Of a stretch of DNA of 64,000 nt, positions 25,060-38,817 are shown piece by piece (position 1 is the stretch's first letter; each line of letters opens with the position of its first letter). Under the pieces are notes generated by a model. It made no database searches and was not told the DNA's origin. It saw nothing but the letters and a program-made list of their open reading frames with translations. The stretch spans positions 3,099,483-3,163,482 of the forward strand of contig JAQFVV010000043.1 in the NCBI GenBank assembly GCA_028023455.1, read 5' to 3'. Source of the DNA: Epiperipatus broadwayi (lineage: Eukaryota > Onychophora > Udeonychophora > Euonychophora > Peripatidae). The position numbers and the translations under genes are program-made.

Positions 25060-26685
25060 CTTGTGCCTTGAGTGCTTAATTTTAACAAGAGACACTTCTA
25101 CAAATCATAACGCAAGATTCGACTTTATAAAGATAAGAGGGACCTTCTTATCTCTCAACCTATTTTCTTAATTATATAGGCAAATCTAAAGCATTTTGAT
25201 TTGGGAGCATGAAGCTAATAAATTCTTCATTGAATCTTTCGATTTACAATGAGTCAATATTCAGATATTAAATTTAGAAATATTTTGAATCAATTTAGTT
25301 AATTAAGCGTTTGCAAAATTTGGTTTGGAAAAAAAGCCGATATGAATGTGATTACAATTGTATACAGACGCTATAAAAAATAAATGCTGACTTATACATA
25401 TATTTGTAACAATTAATACTATAATGATTTATGCGCTTAGAAAATGTTGTAGAAAAAAACTAATTTTCTCACATGCGCTATAAAATTGACATGCATTCTC
25501 TCATCAATAAATGTTTTAAAAGCATAGATTTTCCACCTATGCTTATAGATGCAGATTTTTAACTAAATTCTCCATTTTATTTAGTGCTCAAAGTAAATAG
25601 AAATACATTTTAGGTAGTTACAAAACTATTGAGGCAGGCATCTTTTAAAATTCTTAGCTAGTCATTTTTAGATGTTTCAAACATTATTTACTAACAGGTA
25701 ACTTTTATTTTTTAACCAGAATGAAAAATAGAATTATAAATTTTATGACCAATTAATAATGGTAGTAGTAGTGATAATAATGTTGTTGGTAATCTTTAGA
25801 AAGTTTTCAATGGGCTCATATGACTGGATAAGGAAGTGTAATCTAGTTTTTGAGGGAATTTATGCAGAATTTTATAAAAATAAAAAATAAACAAACCATA
25901 TAAGTTTAAAATGTTTGCAAGAACTTTATCTGTTAATTCTCTTTGAAATTTGAGGTTTGGAAAATTTTAGTTTGTAAATTTCTGCTAGATTGCTAGTTCA
26001 TATTTATGTACATTTAAATAAATGTGCTAAAGAATATATATTAAGGCTATAATCTTAAGACTATGCACCTAAATATGACACCTCTAAAATCTTTAACACA
26101 AGATTAACGACTTTAAAAGACAAGAGCAGCCACTCTTCTCTTCGACCAACTCTTTAATTATATAAGTGAGGTCAAAGATAAGAGTGGCTGCTCTTGTCTT
26201 TTAAAGTCATTAATCTTGTGTTAAGATTTGTAGAAGTTCCTACTGTCGTATTTAGGCGCATAGTCTTAAGGTTATAGCCTTAATATATATTTTTTAGGTA
26301 ATGAGTATGTGCTTAACAAATTATTAGTTACAACTTCAAATTGTCTTAAAATATTTCTAATCATAAGAGCTTTACATAGACTCACTGTAAATCGAAAGAT
26401 TTCGCGAACGTTAGCTTATAATAGAAATTGTGGACTTAATCAATGAAGCTTTCAAATAGCTTCACGCTCTCAAATCAAAATGCTTTAGATTTGCCTATAT
26501 AATTAAAAAGTAGGTCAAAGATAAGAGTGGCCACTCTTGTCTTTTAAAGTTGTTAATCATGTGTTAAAGATTTATAGAGGTCCCTATTGTCGTATTTAGG
26601 TGCATAGTCTTAAGGTTATATCCTTAATATATATTGCTTAGGTAATGAGTATACGCTTAACAAATTTTTAATAAATGTGCTAGGA
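25060..26685. mobile_element. nested fold-back: large inverted arms around a second hairpin
   Basis: The outer arms (about 25070-25300 and 26330-26600) are inverted copies sharing AATTATATAGGCAAATCTAA, ATGCTTT/AAAGCATTTTGATTT, and ATCGAAAGAT/ATCTTTCGAT. Inside the right half, 26033-26290 is its own hairpin. Its arms share AAGGCTATAA...CTTAAGACTATG and CTTTAAAAGACAAGAGCAGC around a TTAATTATATAAGTG loop. The block TAAGAGTGGC...CTTTTAAAGT...CTTAAGGTTATA occurs twice in the right half, so two hairpin copies have been joined. Confidence 0.83.
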
Positions 26686-27327
26686 AGTATATATACATTG
26701 TAACCTTACCAGAGATGCTGGACTACAGGAACAAAGGACAGGTCATACGGGCACCATAATCCCTATGGATTTTTCACAGAGTCTAGGTCCTCTTATAGAC
26801 AACATAATAACTAATTATAACTACTATAATACCAAGTTCTTATATTAAATTAAATCTTATCTCAGATTTTATTTTATTTACAATATAGGATCTTCTTACA
26901 ATTTAAATAATTTCATCTCACCTTCTAAAAATTATTTTATATCTCCGGGTTCATAATTACAATGCATTTGGAACAAGAAAAATGATAATGGTAATATACT
27001 TTAAATCTTTAAAATGTGTCAATTATTCAAGATATACTTTAAACATTTTATGTTCTTCTCTCCCCGCTTTGTCATCAAACATTTGTATTTTAAATAAGCA
27101 GAAATGTGAATACCCAATGATGAAGTATTTAAATATTTAAACAACATATGCCCTAGAAAATTAAGACATTTCTAAATATTTTAAAGTTCTTTAAGTGAAA
27201 CTTCATTTCTATCACCTGTAAACATTTCTAAAAGTTTATATCTTCTGATACAACTTTCAATAAATACTAACATGTGATAGGAAGGATATATTTTGTGTTA
27301 CCAACCCCCCAAAAAATATGTATATAA

Positions 27328-29330
27328 TGTAACAGTCAGAATCGTTATCTCGCTAACACACTGCAGAATTCAAGCCCCAGACATGAAACTGAACATTCTA
27401 GGAGGGGTTGCCTTCTAGATATACTAAGTTCGAATCTAAAGTCCAAATTTCACAGCGCCATCTACATGATAACGCATCTGATGCCACTACTAGTATAACC
27501 TTTGACCGGTGCCTGGTGGTCAGGGAGAAACAAAAGACTCTATACTAAAAGAAGTTTGGGTGGCTAATTAACGTCTATGGATTTACAAAAGAAATGCAGA
27601 AAATATATATATAGACCGAGACAGTGATAGGAATCAATAAAATAAGAGATCAAATTTAGTTTTAAATAATTTCACAAAATTTATTTATATAAAATATATA
27701 TATAACGCCACTGTCTGCGTATATGAGACAGGGACGCATATTAAATAATTGTTGGCATTATATTCCAATAAATGACAAAAGGGGTTTTAAAGCAAAATGA
27801 TATATTCTATTCCTCGGGCTAATAGCATTACGATAATGTGCTTGAAGAGATAGGAACATGTGCGAGGTGCTTTGGGTAATTATACAAGTCTAAGAAAATA
27901 TTTGAAAATTAAGTGTTATAAAATATTTATTGATTTCGAGAATAGCACGGACAAAAGCTTACTAAGCAACAAAGTGGGAATGTGATCAAAGCATTTATTC
28001 GATAATAATAATAATAAAGTTACATTGGGAGGTCAGTATTGCTGATAATGAATTTATTAAAGTTGGAGGGTGTGACACGTTTAAGTCACGGATGCTTTGT
28101 AAAATAAATATAAAAATAAAACAATATTGAATATCCGGAATGATTACGGAGGGCATCTCGCTGCTAACCCGTAGGAAAGTATTTTTATGAACAGCCGAAA
28201 CTTAGCGACTGGGTGACGATTGCGTTTAATTCCCAGGTGTGTCATTTGTGGACACACTCTGCCTGGAAACCGCAAGAAGCGAAGAGAACGGCCTTGGCCG
28301 TGTAAAGAATCCTTGGAAAATTAAAACAAAGCGGTCTCAACAACCAATTCATTTACCAGCAATACGAGACTAGTGTATATAAAACATACTGAATGGGTTT
28401 TACTTGGATTAAGAGAAATGCCCAATCAAATTCCCAGAAATTCATTTAAAAGGGTCCGCACATTCTCGACGTCAATGATGAACTTTGTAATTAAAGTAGA
28501 ACACGGTAATTAAAATAGGAAAATGCATGCTTGCGGGTTTGAAAAGTAAGTATAGATTTATATACGCAATCATGCATTAGGGGACACATTTAATCATTGA
28601 CCTCGCACATACTCTCATATTAGATTAAAATCAATAACATGTAGATTTTAAACTATGTGATTATATTATATATTAAAGAAAAGAATCGCCCTCGAACGAG
28701 TGATTTGCAAGATAATAAAATTGGAAATTATTTAGAAATTTAAAATATGCCTTCATAGCGGCGTCTTATTTTCAACAAAAGGAATAATTCACTTAGGTCA
28801 AAGGCGATTCTGACACATTATCATAATAAAATAACAGAAAGCTTAATAAATAGAAAATATTAACCCAAGGATAGAGAGCAAAATGTTGATTATATTTAAA
28901 AGAAATACATAATAAAGTTATGTGAAATATCAGAAAACAATTTAAAATAGCTATAGCATGTTAGTTATCACAAGAGCTCTTGGGTTAATTTAGGGTTACC
29001 TCTGGAGAAGCATTTTTAGGTAGATTGATGGTTGGCAGGTTTTTATATAATTTAACAGCAAAATCTGGAAATGTTCATATTTTTGGCAGCAGCAGCAGTT
29101 CCGGGGTTCCTTGTGTGATAACTTCCGATGGTCTACGGCAGCATATGACCATTCCGGAGAGAAATAGCCTTCTTGCGCTCTACTCCGTCATGTCAAGATT
29201 TACAAATTACTACAATAATTTTGGTTAGAAACATTAGACCTCAGAATGATTTCTCTTAGAAACATTAGAATGGAGAACAAAAGAAAACCCTCCTTTTTAT
29301 AGTAGAATTTAACAATAGAACTGCCCTGGA
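27328..29330 (+). mobile_element. LTR-like block, less AT-rich than surroundings
   Basis: It begins TGTAACAGTCAGAATCGTTA after an AT-rich flank and shows an abrupt rise in G+C, with islands at 27400-27560, 28140-28330 and 29080-29200. It shares GCGCCATCTA near its start and CATTCCGGAGA (CATCCGGAGA) near its end with the block at 35.05-37.25 kb. There is no frame longer than about 70 codons. The right border is uncertain. I infer a solo LTR or non-autonomous element; the strand is arbitrary. Confidence 0.45.
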
Positions 29331-30144
29331 GCATTACAAAAATATATCGGACTTATCAGCTGTAATTAAATCTATCCGAATGTCTAAAGGAATTCAACAT
29401 TAATTAATTTCTTTTGTTAATTTCCCTGTCGACATTCGAATTACAAACTAGATTTAATTAAAAATTCCTTTTACTAATTAAAGAAAACCTTAAGTGGACA
29501 TCTGCTGTTTTTAGATAAACTTATATAACATTAACTAATTAAACTATTGTCCCTCATTTATTTTAACAGAAATATTTGGAATGACTTTTATTAAATTAAA
29601 CGAAAATTATTTTACTTTTAAATTGCAATATTTGAATCTATTTACTAAACGAATATTTACTAAATGAATTTTATTTTAAATCAAAAATATATTACGACGG
29701 TAATATATATTTGTAAATAGATTCAAACAAAATAACTTTAACAATTTATAATTTTGATATGTTTTAAAATGCATATCATAGTGTGTGCGCAATTACGACT
29801 TATATAACCTACTTTTTAATAAATCAAAATTATGTGAACATATACATAATCCATAATATTTTATTTTATTTGGGAATGAGTTATATATATAATACGAGCA
29901 TTATACTCGTGGTTTAAAATTAGGCGGGATTTTCGGTATATAAGCGTATTGCAGACACACTACGATAGATTGGGGTCAAACTAAAGTATGAGGGTAGGAA
30001 ATAGGTGAGAAAAGGTGAAACGAAGATCTGCAAAGCAGACCTTACTGTTTTAATAAAATAATAATAATAATAATAATAGTAATAAAGAACTGTGCAGTGT
30101 TCAAAAAGAAAATCCAAAAAGAAGTTGCTAATTAAAAATAAAAA

Positions 30145-31010
30145 CAAACCTTCCCCATCTCCCCACTCCACTTCTTCCGGCTTTAAAAAAAAAAGTATTC
30201 TTTAAAAATGAACTGTTTATGTCTTTTTTAAAATTAAAGGCTCAAAAATTAAGGAAGAACTTTTTGCTATCGTATAATATAGCTTTCTGTAGTGTAAAGA
30301 TTTGAAACAAAAAAATAGACAAGCCTCTTAATAAATTAACAAAAAAAACAAAAAACGACAATTCAAAATCAAAACAACCCCTCTCCACCCTTTAAAAAAC
30401 CAGTTTAGTTTATTCAAAAGTACCAAATTGTTGAAGTCTTTCAGCAAATCAAAACATCAACCAAAAAAAAAAAAAAAAAGAAGATAAGTTCAAAGCAACC
30501 AACCCCCCCCCTTCCACCATCTAAAAACAACAGTCTTTGTTATCGTATTTTTCTGTAAACAAACCGACAGAGTGTAAATTGATAATTTAAAAGCAAACCA
30601 ACACCCCTACATCATATAAAAACCAAGTGTTTGTTTCTTAAAAAAAAAAACGAACCAAAAAAAAAAAAACTGTCTGAAAAAAAATTGGTTTATCGTAAGT
30701 AATATTATGTAGAGAAACCTATGGACAGTTTGTCATTAATTTACAATCAAATCAACCCCACAGACCATCTAAAAACAAAGTATTTGTTTATTAAAAAAAA
30801 AAAAACCCGGGTGGAATAAAAAAAAAAAACTTTGGTGGTTTGTCGACGAAAAAAAAATTAAAAACTGGTTGAAAAGAAAAAAAAATTTTTTTGTAATATT
30901 TTATAATAAAAAAAAACTTTGGTGATTTACCATCGCTGACAAAAAAATAATAAAAACTGGTTTGAAAAAAAAAAAAAATATTTTACCGTAATATTAAGTA
31001 AACAAACAGA
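30145..31010. repeat. strand-asymmetric A-rich/C-tract degenerate repeat
   Basis: Nearly G-poor on the + strand: poly(A) runs of 8-17 alternate with C-runs, and the phrases CCA(C/T)C...CTAAAAAC, AAGTATTTGTTT and CTTTGGTGGTTTG recur irregularly every 100-230 bp. It looks like an old, slipped tandem array. A run of Tyr codons predicted on the - strand just before it is only a (TAA)n repeat. Confidence 0.65.
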
Positions 31011-31885
31011 TGGCTCGTGAATTGATATATTGATGTGAATTGGGCGAAAAAGAGCGCCATTGGATGGTAGGGTTCAGTTTTCATACTATTATCTTAAAAA
31101 GTCATCATATCAGTAGTAAAATTCATAGAACAATTTGCTCTATACAGGAGAAATATTGATATTAGCCAGCTGTATAGGTATCAATATTTATTTAGAAATA
31201 AAACTTAACAACTAGAGTTTATTTATTCTCTCTATATATACATATTAGATTAGTAGATGTGGTAGTATTTCACTAGCTGGATGGTTATTTAACACTGATA
31301 TTCTAGTATATAAAGTTAAGAATCTTTTTGCATTCTCTGATTGCTGTATTAAATTATACTCTTTATTGCACTAATTTCTGCATGCACAATTCATCACTTA
31401 GTCTACACTAGTTTACTGCTACAGTGACAGGTGCTACATTTGTGCACTCAGTATTTCAATATTTTATTGCAACAAAAATAACACAACAACAACATATATG
31501 GTTGGTTCCACAGTTTTTATTTGGCATCATTTTATTTGCATAAAATTAGCATACTCTTAGTTATTTCTACATCTTTGCATATATTTAATTTTCTGTATTT
31601 TTAAATTTTTCATAATGCATTTGATTAATTTCTGACTAAATTGTATACACATGTACAATTAAAAACTTTATTTACAATCATACGCACATAGGCTTTTAGT
31701 CAGACGTAACACTATCATAATATATTGCTGTATTATCATCTCTTCCAACTCCATCTAACAAATTTTATTGGTTTTTTTTGCTAATATATTATGATACTTT
31801 TAAAGTGAACATTCACACTTTTTTAGTTTTTAATTAATTTTTTTAAATAAACAGATTAAAATTTTTTGTGTGAATTATTTTTCAG

Positions 31886-32000
31886 TGGGAATCACAACAT
31901 GAAGGACTCTCTTGTGAATTGTTTCAGCAATGGAAAGAAGAAAATGATCCAGAATATCAAATTGCAGGATTAGCTAGACATTTGTCTGAGAATGGCATTG
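31886..32000 (+). CDS. RNF31: HOIP-like exon: end of IBR and IBR-RING2 helical linker
   Basis: 115 nt: 38 codons plus one base, so the exon ends in phase 1. It runs from acceptor ATTATTTTTCAG to donor GTAAGA. WESQHEGLSC supplies the last two IBR ligands as H-x4-C. NDPEYQIAGLARHLSENGI follows and closely matches the HOIP segment NDPEYQAQGLAMYLQENGI. The final G joins AT of the next exon to make Asp, restoring the family's GID-CPKC junction, which is good proof of both splice sites. Confidence 0.95.
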
Positions 32001-32082
32001 GTAAGACTTGTAGGTTTAAATTAGCCAAAAGAATTTTCACCTTATTACTTACTTATGTGCATGTTTATGTATAATTGAAGAA

Positions 32083-32135
32083 TTTTATAGTGCAGTAGTT
32101 AGCACATTTAGGATTCAAATCCAGATGGAATGTAA
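32083..32135 (+). repeat. tRNA-like SINE scrap
   Basis: TAGTGCAGTAGTTAGCAC resembles a pol III A box, and 12 bases later GGATTCAAATCC resembles a B box. The spacing is too short for a tRNA and there is no cloverleaf, so it is at best a SINE remnant. Confidence 0.4.
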
Positions 32136-35050
32136 GAGTCTTTTCCAGGTTGCTGAGGATTTTCAAGAAAATTTAGGATTTAAAAAAAAAATATAATTGG
32201 TCTTTAGTCAACCTGATTGTAGATCGTATAAAGGTCATCTAGCTATTTTTAGAAGGAAGAATAAAATGAGGAAGGAAATTCTTAAAAACAGTCACTATTT
32301 AGTAGTTGATCAGTTTCTTATGTTGATATTTTTGACGATCTCTTGCCTGAAGTGAATTATTTAAAGAACGTTTTATCTACATTTATCCATGTTTTGAGGA
32401 TTATCTTAAACGAAAAAAAAAGTAACACTTTCATCATTTAGCTTAAATTATTACAAGCTAAAAGAATAGTACACGCAAGATGGATTATTTTAGTTAGGAA
32501 ATTTTAATTTCTGCAATTCCTCATCAGTATTGAATTATTGTGTTAAAAAAAAAAAAAATTCTCATTAAAATTAACTTCCCAATAATGAATCTCAAAATTA
32601 ACAAAAATATATTACAAATTTAATTATTACATTTGAAAATAGGTTCAGATATTAACAGATAATTTAAGAAAAAAACCTTTGGATGCTTTCCAAAGCTAAT
32701 AAATACTTAAAACGATCACTTATACAGTGAAAATTTTATTTGTTAAACTGTTGTATGTTCTTGCAGTCAAATAATTCTGTAAAATACTGGAAAAAAAAAT
32801 TACAATAATTTAATTTATAAAAATTATCGTCTTCAAATTATTATTTGTATATTACTTTCAGAATTGTCTCACAATTATAATAATTTAAAAAAGTAAATCT
32901 TGGTCTCATTCTCTTTCAATAATGAAGATTGCATCATATTACTGGCATGATTTTTTTTATTGTCAGCACTTAAATATTTATCTGTTTTGTGTTGTTTAGC
33001 GCATTGGTGGAATAGCAAACCGGAGCTCAAGATTCGTGAATAACAATCCAGTTCTGTTATATCTAATGCTCAAATATCTTAAGAATCCCTAAATAATAGA
33101 TCCTTTAGTTATTTATTAATGGACATCTCATGAATTCAGATTTCCTGGAATTTCATTTTCTCTTGAATTAAGAATATTATCATTGAACTATATATTTAGC
33201 TCAACTAGCTTTTGGCCAAATATCTAAATAAATTCTAACTTGTTGAAAGTAATCATCTACCTGAAAAATAACAATCGTTATAAATTAGGGCATCTAAACT
33301 TTTATATTATTGTATCTTATCTTTTTTTTTTTTTACTTTCAAAATTTTTATTTATAAGCTACAATAGTTTATCATTTGATTATTTAGTCTTTTTTTTTTT
33401 ATTATTATTACCTCATTTTAAATCAAAATTTTGTATATAAATTCAAGCAAATTATCTGACAAAATGTCATTATTAAATTGTAATATGAAAAATTTATAAC
33501 AATTGTAATTATATCATAAAATAAAGGATTCAAAGAAACTAATTTTATCCAGGGAAGCATAAATAAATCATTGAAAAACAATCAATGAACAAAATTTATT
33601 TGTTTATAACAAAATATTCTTCATTTAATCATAATGAAAATTAATAATTTTTTAAAAATCTTTACTAAGTAATGTAAGGCATATTTATTTATAAATTAAA
33701 AAAAAATGTTGGCTAACCATAATTAATTTGAGAATCAAAATTTTATTGAAACTTATTCATGCTTAAAACAAAATAGAAATAGGTTACATTATGAGTAAAG
33801 GAAAAGACTACATTAGAGAATAAAAACAGAAAGGACATTGTCTATACCACTATAGGATTTTGAGCGTCAATTGAGATTACATTAAATTGCTCTGAAGTAC
33901 AGCAAATTCAGTGAATTATTGCTGTTAATCTATATGTATATTTCAATATGAAATTCAAAATTATGGTAATATCACTCATATATGTCTTCTTTTTTTTTAA
34001 TCATTTTTTATTATTATCTGAATGCAGAACAGAAGTTGTAGCTAAGCAAAGTTTTTAAAGATTAAAATAATCTTCAAAGGAATTAGATTTTATAAAAAAA
34101 TTTTTTTGGAATGGATGATCATTAAATGAAATAATTCTTTAAGATGTTTCATCTGCTGAGAGGTCCAATTTGTTATCTTTTATTATTGGAATTTCTATAA
34201 TGATATTAAAAATTGATTTATGAAATGGTACCTGTATCCATTTTATCGGTGCTTACACTTCAATTTTAGATTTAGAAGGTTTTTATATTTCTTTGATTTA
34301 TAAGAAAAATAACAGACTAAAGTTATTGCAAATAATGATATTCTCTTAGCAAATTTGAATGATCTATTAGTGATTTTTTTTTTTTTTTCAAAATATTTGG
34401 AATTGACTATTAACAAATACCTTGCTTTGGTAGAAAAATTGTTATAAAGGAACTTGGATGCTTCTGTGCTCAAATTGCTGTTATCTTACGCATTATGCTA
34501 TAGTCAATAATTAGTCTATAAAAATATCAATATTACAGAAGTGCTTATAGTAGCAGATTATTGTAGATTACTAATTTCTGAAATTAAGTTGCTAAATGCA
34601 TTAAAAAAAAGTAGTGTACTAAATGTTAACCTCATTAAATACTAAAGTTATCATTTAGGATTTTTGAACTTTTTTTATCAAAGCATGGAATTTTCTTAAG
34701 GTGTGTTTTATCGATACAATGATTGATGACCTAATTAAAAGGAAACATGGTTTGAGAAGATTTAAGAATGATTAGTGGATTAAAATTATGAAGGAGGGAC
34801 AGTTATTTGTTAATCGTGAATAGTTTGAACTTTTTTTTTAGGATATGTTGAAAGCAAAATAATTCATAAATTTGAAAAATAATATCATAATTTTATTAAA
34901 TCAGTAAAAAGTATTTTTTAAATAATAATAATAATGATAATCCTAACAATTAGAAAGGATATTTTTATTACTTTTTGAATAATGACATAAGAATAAATTT
35001 GAAAAATGATATAATTTTATTAAATCAGCATATAGTTGTTGTTTCTATAT

Positions 35051-37253
35051 TGTAACGATCCGGAGAATGGTACTTACGTAAACTGCACTACGGGGCGCCA
35101 TCTAGGCATTTGAACCTAGAAAAATTTATAAAGTAGGCAGATACGTAAGTCAAAAAAAAAAAAAAAATTTTTTTTTTTTTTTTTTAAATTTTGATTCCGG
35201 TCGTTAGCCCATGTCACTAGCTCAGTGGAATAGCAGAGATTTAATAAGATAATCTAAGAGTATATATAAAAAAAGGAATAAAATAAGCCACTGCCAGTAA
35301 TTAACATACAAACATTTATTTATGCACATATATATAAGATTTAAAATTATTTTAGTATTAGTTTTACATTTTAACATTATTTTTAACTTTACCTTAGATT
35401 TTAATTTACATTTTAATTTCTATTATATTATAAGTTTACATTTTAATTAAGTTCGCACAGATGGGATTATAAAAGCTTGTTATAATAAGTTGCTATAGAT
35501 CGGTTACATAGATTACACGGTTAAAAACATTCCAAAGTAAACATAAGCGATCAAAATATAAAATTATTGATTACTGACAATTGCGGAGGGAAATTTATAT
35601 GTAACCCAATAGTATTCACCATAAGATACTTGCATTGTCACCAATAACTTAAAAGACATCCGAATAAATACATTTTAGATACCGTAAGGTATCATTATTT
35701 ATCGAATGTCTATATATTTTGATCAAATATGAAAACGCAAAACATAGTTAACCGATAAACAATCCATGCAAGCATCTATAAACAACTTAAATTTAATGCA
35801 TTTTTATTTAGGGTCGAGCATGAATACTACATAGATTTGCATTGAAATTAAAATATTCTATCCCTATTTAACCTTAGGCTAAAATTCGTAGTCAAACTGG
35901 CATCAATTCATCTGATATATCGATGTATTCAATGTAATAAAATACGACAGCACAAAAGGTTAAAAGAAGAAATTGCCTCTTATGAGATAGGAATATTACA
36001 TCTATCTCTAAAGAAGAGCAATAAAACAAAAAACTCCATAGAAAAGAACTGCGGTATCCGACTTATAATTCCTTCCATAGGCAAACGGAAGTGTGCGGCG
36101 TATGAAGCAATTCTGCCCGTGGCGAATCTGATATTACATCTACTAATCACACCAATATATCCAATCCATTGACCCAATTTAACCACGAAACAAATAACCT
36201 AAGATTACCCTCCCCTAATATAACTTTACAAATCTATACAGCCATTCCCGCCCGACTTAAGTTTAACATTTATATAATTTAACTTAACGGAAAACAAAAA
36301 TCACAATAAAACTTAAAGAACAAAAAATAAATAAATGGAAATGATTTTACAAAATAAATACATTTAAATAAAATTATAACTAATTAATAAATAATGTTGG
36401 TCAGATAGAATAATATTGCAATTATTTAAATCTGGAAAGTTTTTAATTTACTGTTCATAAATTTTAAAGTTCTTACGGTTATTTAAATAGTTCATTTTCA
36501 TATATTCCTTGCCGTTTGAACGTGAATTCCCACATCGTCCGAAGATTGGTATCCTGTTGGCCGATTTATTTATCCATCCGGAGATTTTTTAGTGTAGTTG
36601 GTCCTCAATGTAGAAACGATGGCTCCTTTTCCTTCCTTTCTTAACAGAACTGAAGGGATTGAAGCTGTGCGTCTTTTTCAATCCCCTCAGCACTAACACC
36701 TAGCTGTTACATCGTAATAATCATCAATAACTAGTCACTAATTAATAATTTCCAAATTTTCCTTTTATACGTATTCGAAGGATTGACTTAACATTACGTC
36801 ATCGATGAGATGATCCTTTTCGTTGAGGTCCGATTCCATAGGGATTTCTTCTTATTTGCTAACAGTTTCTATTGTTTTCCTATCTGACCGGTATTTTTAC
36901 ATTTAAATGCCCAAGGCTGGTTTACATTTGACTAATTAAATTTATCATTTCCATTTCTGATTAATTAACCTGTTTTCCAAATCAAAGATATATTTAAAGA
37001 TAAATTTAAAGATATAATTTTATCTCCAAATCTTTTTAAGTTTTTGTTTTTAAAATACCTTTTCTATTTTTAATACAGTTTTATTTTAATAATTTTTTAT
37101 ATCTGTGCGATTTAATATATAAGAGTTTAAGATGATATTTAATTTCAATTTTTAATTCTAAAAGAAAATTTTTAAATGCGAACTTTTTAATTTACTTTCA
37201 TGTTTAATAAATAAAAAAAAACAACAATGTAACGAACGTCTGTGCTCGTTACA
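35051..37253 (+). mobile_element. 2.2-kb TG...CA element with terminal hairpin, possible solo LTR
   Basis: It starts TGTAACGATCCGGAGAATGG and ends TCGTTACA, so the ends are 8-bp inverted repeats of the TG...CA type. ATAT flanks both sides, a possible 4-bp target duplication that is weak because the right flank is an AT microsatellite. The last 26 bp, TGTAACGA plus 10 bp plus TCGTTACA, form a hairpin by themselves. The G+C is clearly above the surroundings at 36040-36250 and 36510-36710. There is no coding frame. Confidence 0.6.
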
Positions 37254-37889
37254 ATATATATATATAATAATAATAATATTTCCAACAACTTTTTGAATAA
37301 TGATACAAGAATATATTATTTCTTTTAATGATATATTTATACTACTAATTCATTACAATTTTGTCAATAAAATTAATCCAGCATTTCAAATTCTTAAAAA
37401 CCAAAAGTCTTACTTTTTTTTTATAGAATGCTTGAAGGAAGTGTAATACATGGTAGTGATATGTTAGCTTCAGAATGAGTGGAATTCTTTTTTAAGAATA
37501 ATGACCAATGAAATTGTGTTTAAAAATACTTCTGCTGTTTTAATTTATAACAATGATGGAGATAGAAAAGACTGCAATAGTTAATTGTGGAATATTATTA
37601 TTATCCATTACATACAAACGTACTTTTAAAAATGCTATTGAATAAATTATTTCTAGTAATCTTCAGATGGTTTATTGTTCAGAAGTCATGTAACATTCAG
37701 CACCATAAGTTATAGAGTTGAGTTTCAATCCAGGGATGTTTAACTATTGAGGCCACCACTCATCTGCAGCTCTAAATCATGCAGGCATTGCTTCCAGTAA
37801 TAAATTAGTAGTGATCATATTTTAGGGAAGGAAAACATGGGTTTTGTGCCAAATAAATACAAGAAAAGAGATATAGAATAAAATGAGCT

Positions 37890-38420
37890 TTTATAGATTT
37901 TTTTAAAGCACTGAACTCAATTAATTAGGAATATTTGGAGATCACAGATTATCACATAAGTTTATTATACAGCTACTATGGGCTGATATGACCAGAAATG
38001 GTATAAAAGATGGAAAGTTGGAGTTATTTGAAATCAAAAAGGATGTGAACAGTGATATGTAGTACCTTTTTAAGTTTAACACAAATTCCTATGTTGTATT
38101 TAATAAGTTAAAAAACAAAGTGCTTCATCATAGTGATATAACTATTTCTATTAAATTCATAGTATATAAAGCTAAGTTGACTATATGGAAGTTAAAAATG
38201 GACTTTTTATTAATGTAACTTAAAGGCATTAGAAAAAAAATTCATTTAAGGATGTTCCATAATATTCTGTAAGTTTGATGTTAGGATTGTAAAATTAATA
38301 CTTATGTTCTTCATCTTGCTGGATTAAAAGCTACTCGATTTGCAGTTGTAAAGAATATTTTCCTTATGTTGAAAATGTGAGACAAATATATAATATTAAA
38401 ATTGCTAAAAAGATATTTTA
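37890..38420 (+). pseudogene. possible LINE RT scrap
   Basis: Frames near 37990-38100 read RNGIKDGKLELFEIKKDV and FKFNTNSYVVFNKLKN, reminiscent of the RT block with a FEIKKGVKQGC-like motif, but the catalytic core is absent and there are stops. This is a weak call; it may be chance. Confidence 0.3.
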
Positions 38421-38817
38421 TGATAAACATGAAAATAGTTTTTATGAGAAAAGCAAATCTTGTTTACTTTTGTTAAGATTATTTCAACAAAGCTTCAAAT
38501 AAATACAGTATTGATTGCTATCAATGGGAAAGTGTGACTAAGAATTAAATACATAGGAAATCTACAATAAGTCAGGGTGTTAAAAGTCTACTATAGGAAA
38601 AAATGTTAAAGATAGCATTGTGAACTAACTAAGACACCAGTATGTGGTTTATGCATTGGTTAATAAAAATCAATATAAGAAGTAAATAGACATTTTCTGC
38701 ACAGAAGATTAATTGATGTAGAAATATCATTCCAAAGTCTGGTTCTAGACTCAAACTAGTCAGAAGATAATATTTGTCTGAAGGTTTGTAATAGTGGCTT
38801 TTTTTTTTTGTAGATGT

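Larger units (their letters stand above)
20659..31885 (+). other. 11.2-kb intron
   Basis: It contains fold-back elements at 21.04, 24.3 and 25.05-26.7 kb, an LTR-like block from 27.3 kb and an A-rich tract at 30.15-31.0 kb. The 3-kb stretch 21160-24280 has two slightly less AT-rich islands (about 22150-22640 and 23200-23600) with no readable protein. 26700-27320, 29300-30140 and 31010-31870 are featureless. Confidence 0.9.

Noticed and set aside
25060-26685. CRISPR-like array because of repeated short blocks
   Set aside because: The blocks are arms of inverted repeats in alternating orientation, not regularly spaced direct repeats with unique spacers.
29920-30171. 83-codon - strand frame with a run of Tyr
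   Set aside because: The Tyr run is a (TAA)n microsatellite read backwards; no domain and no homologue-like features.
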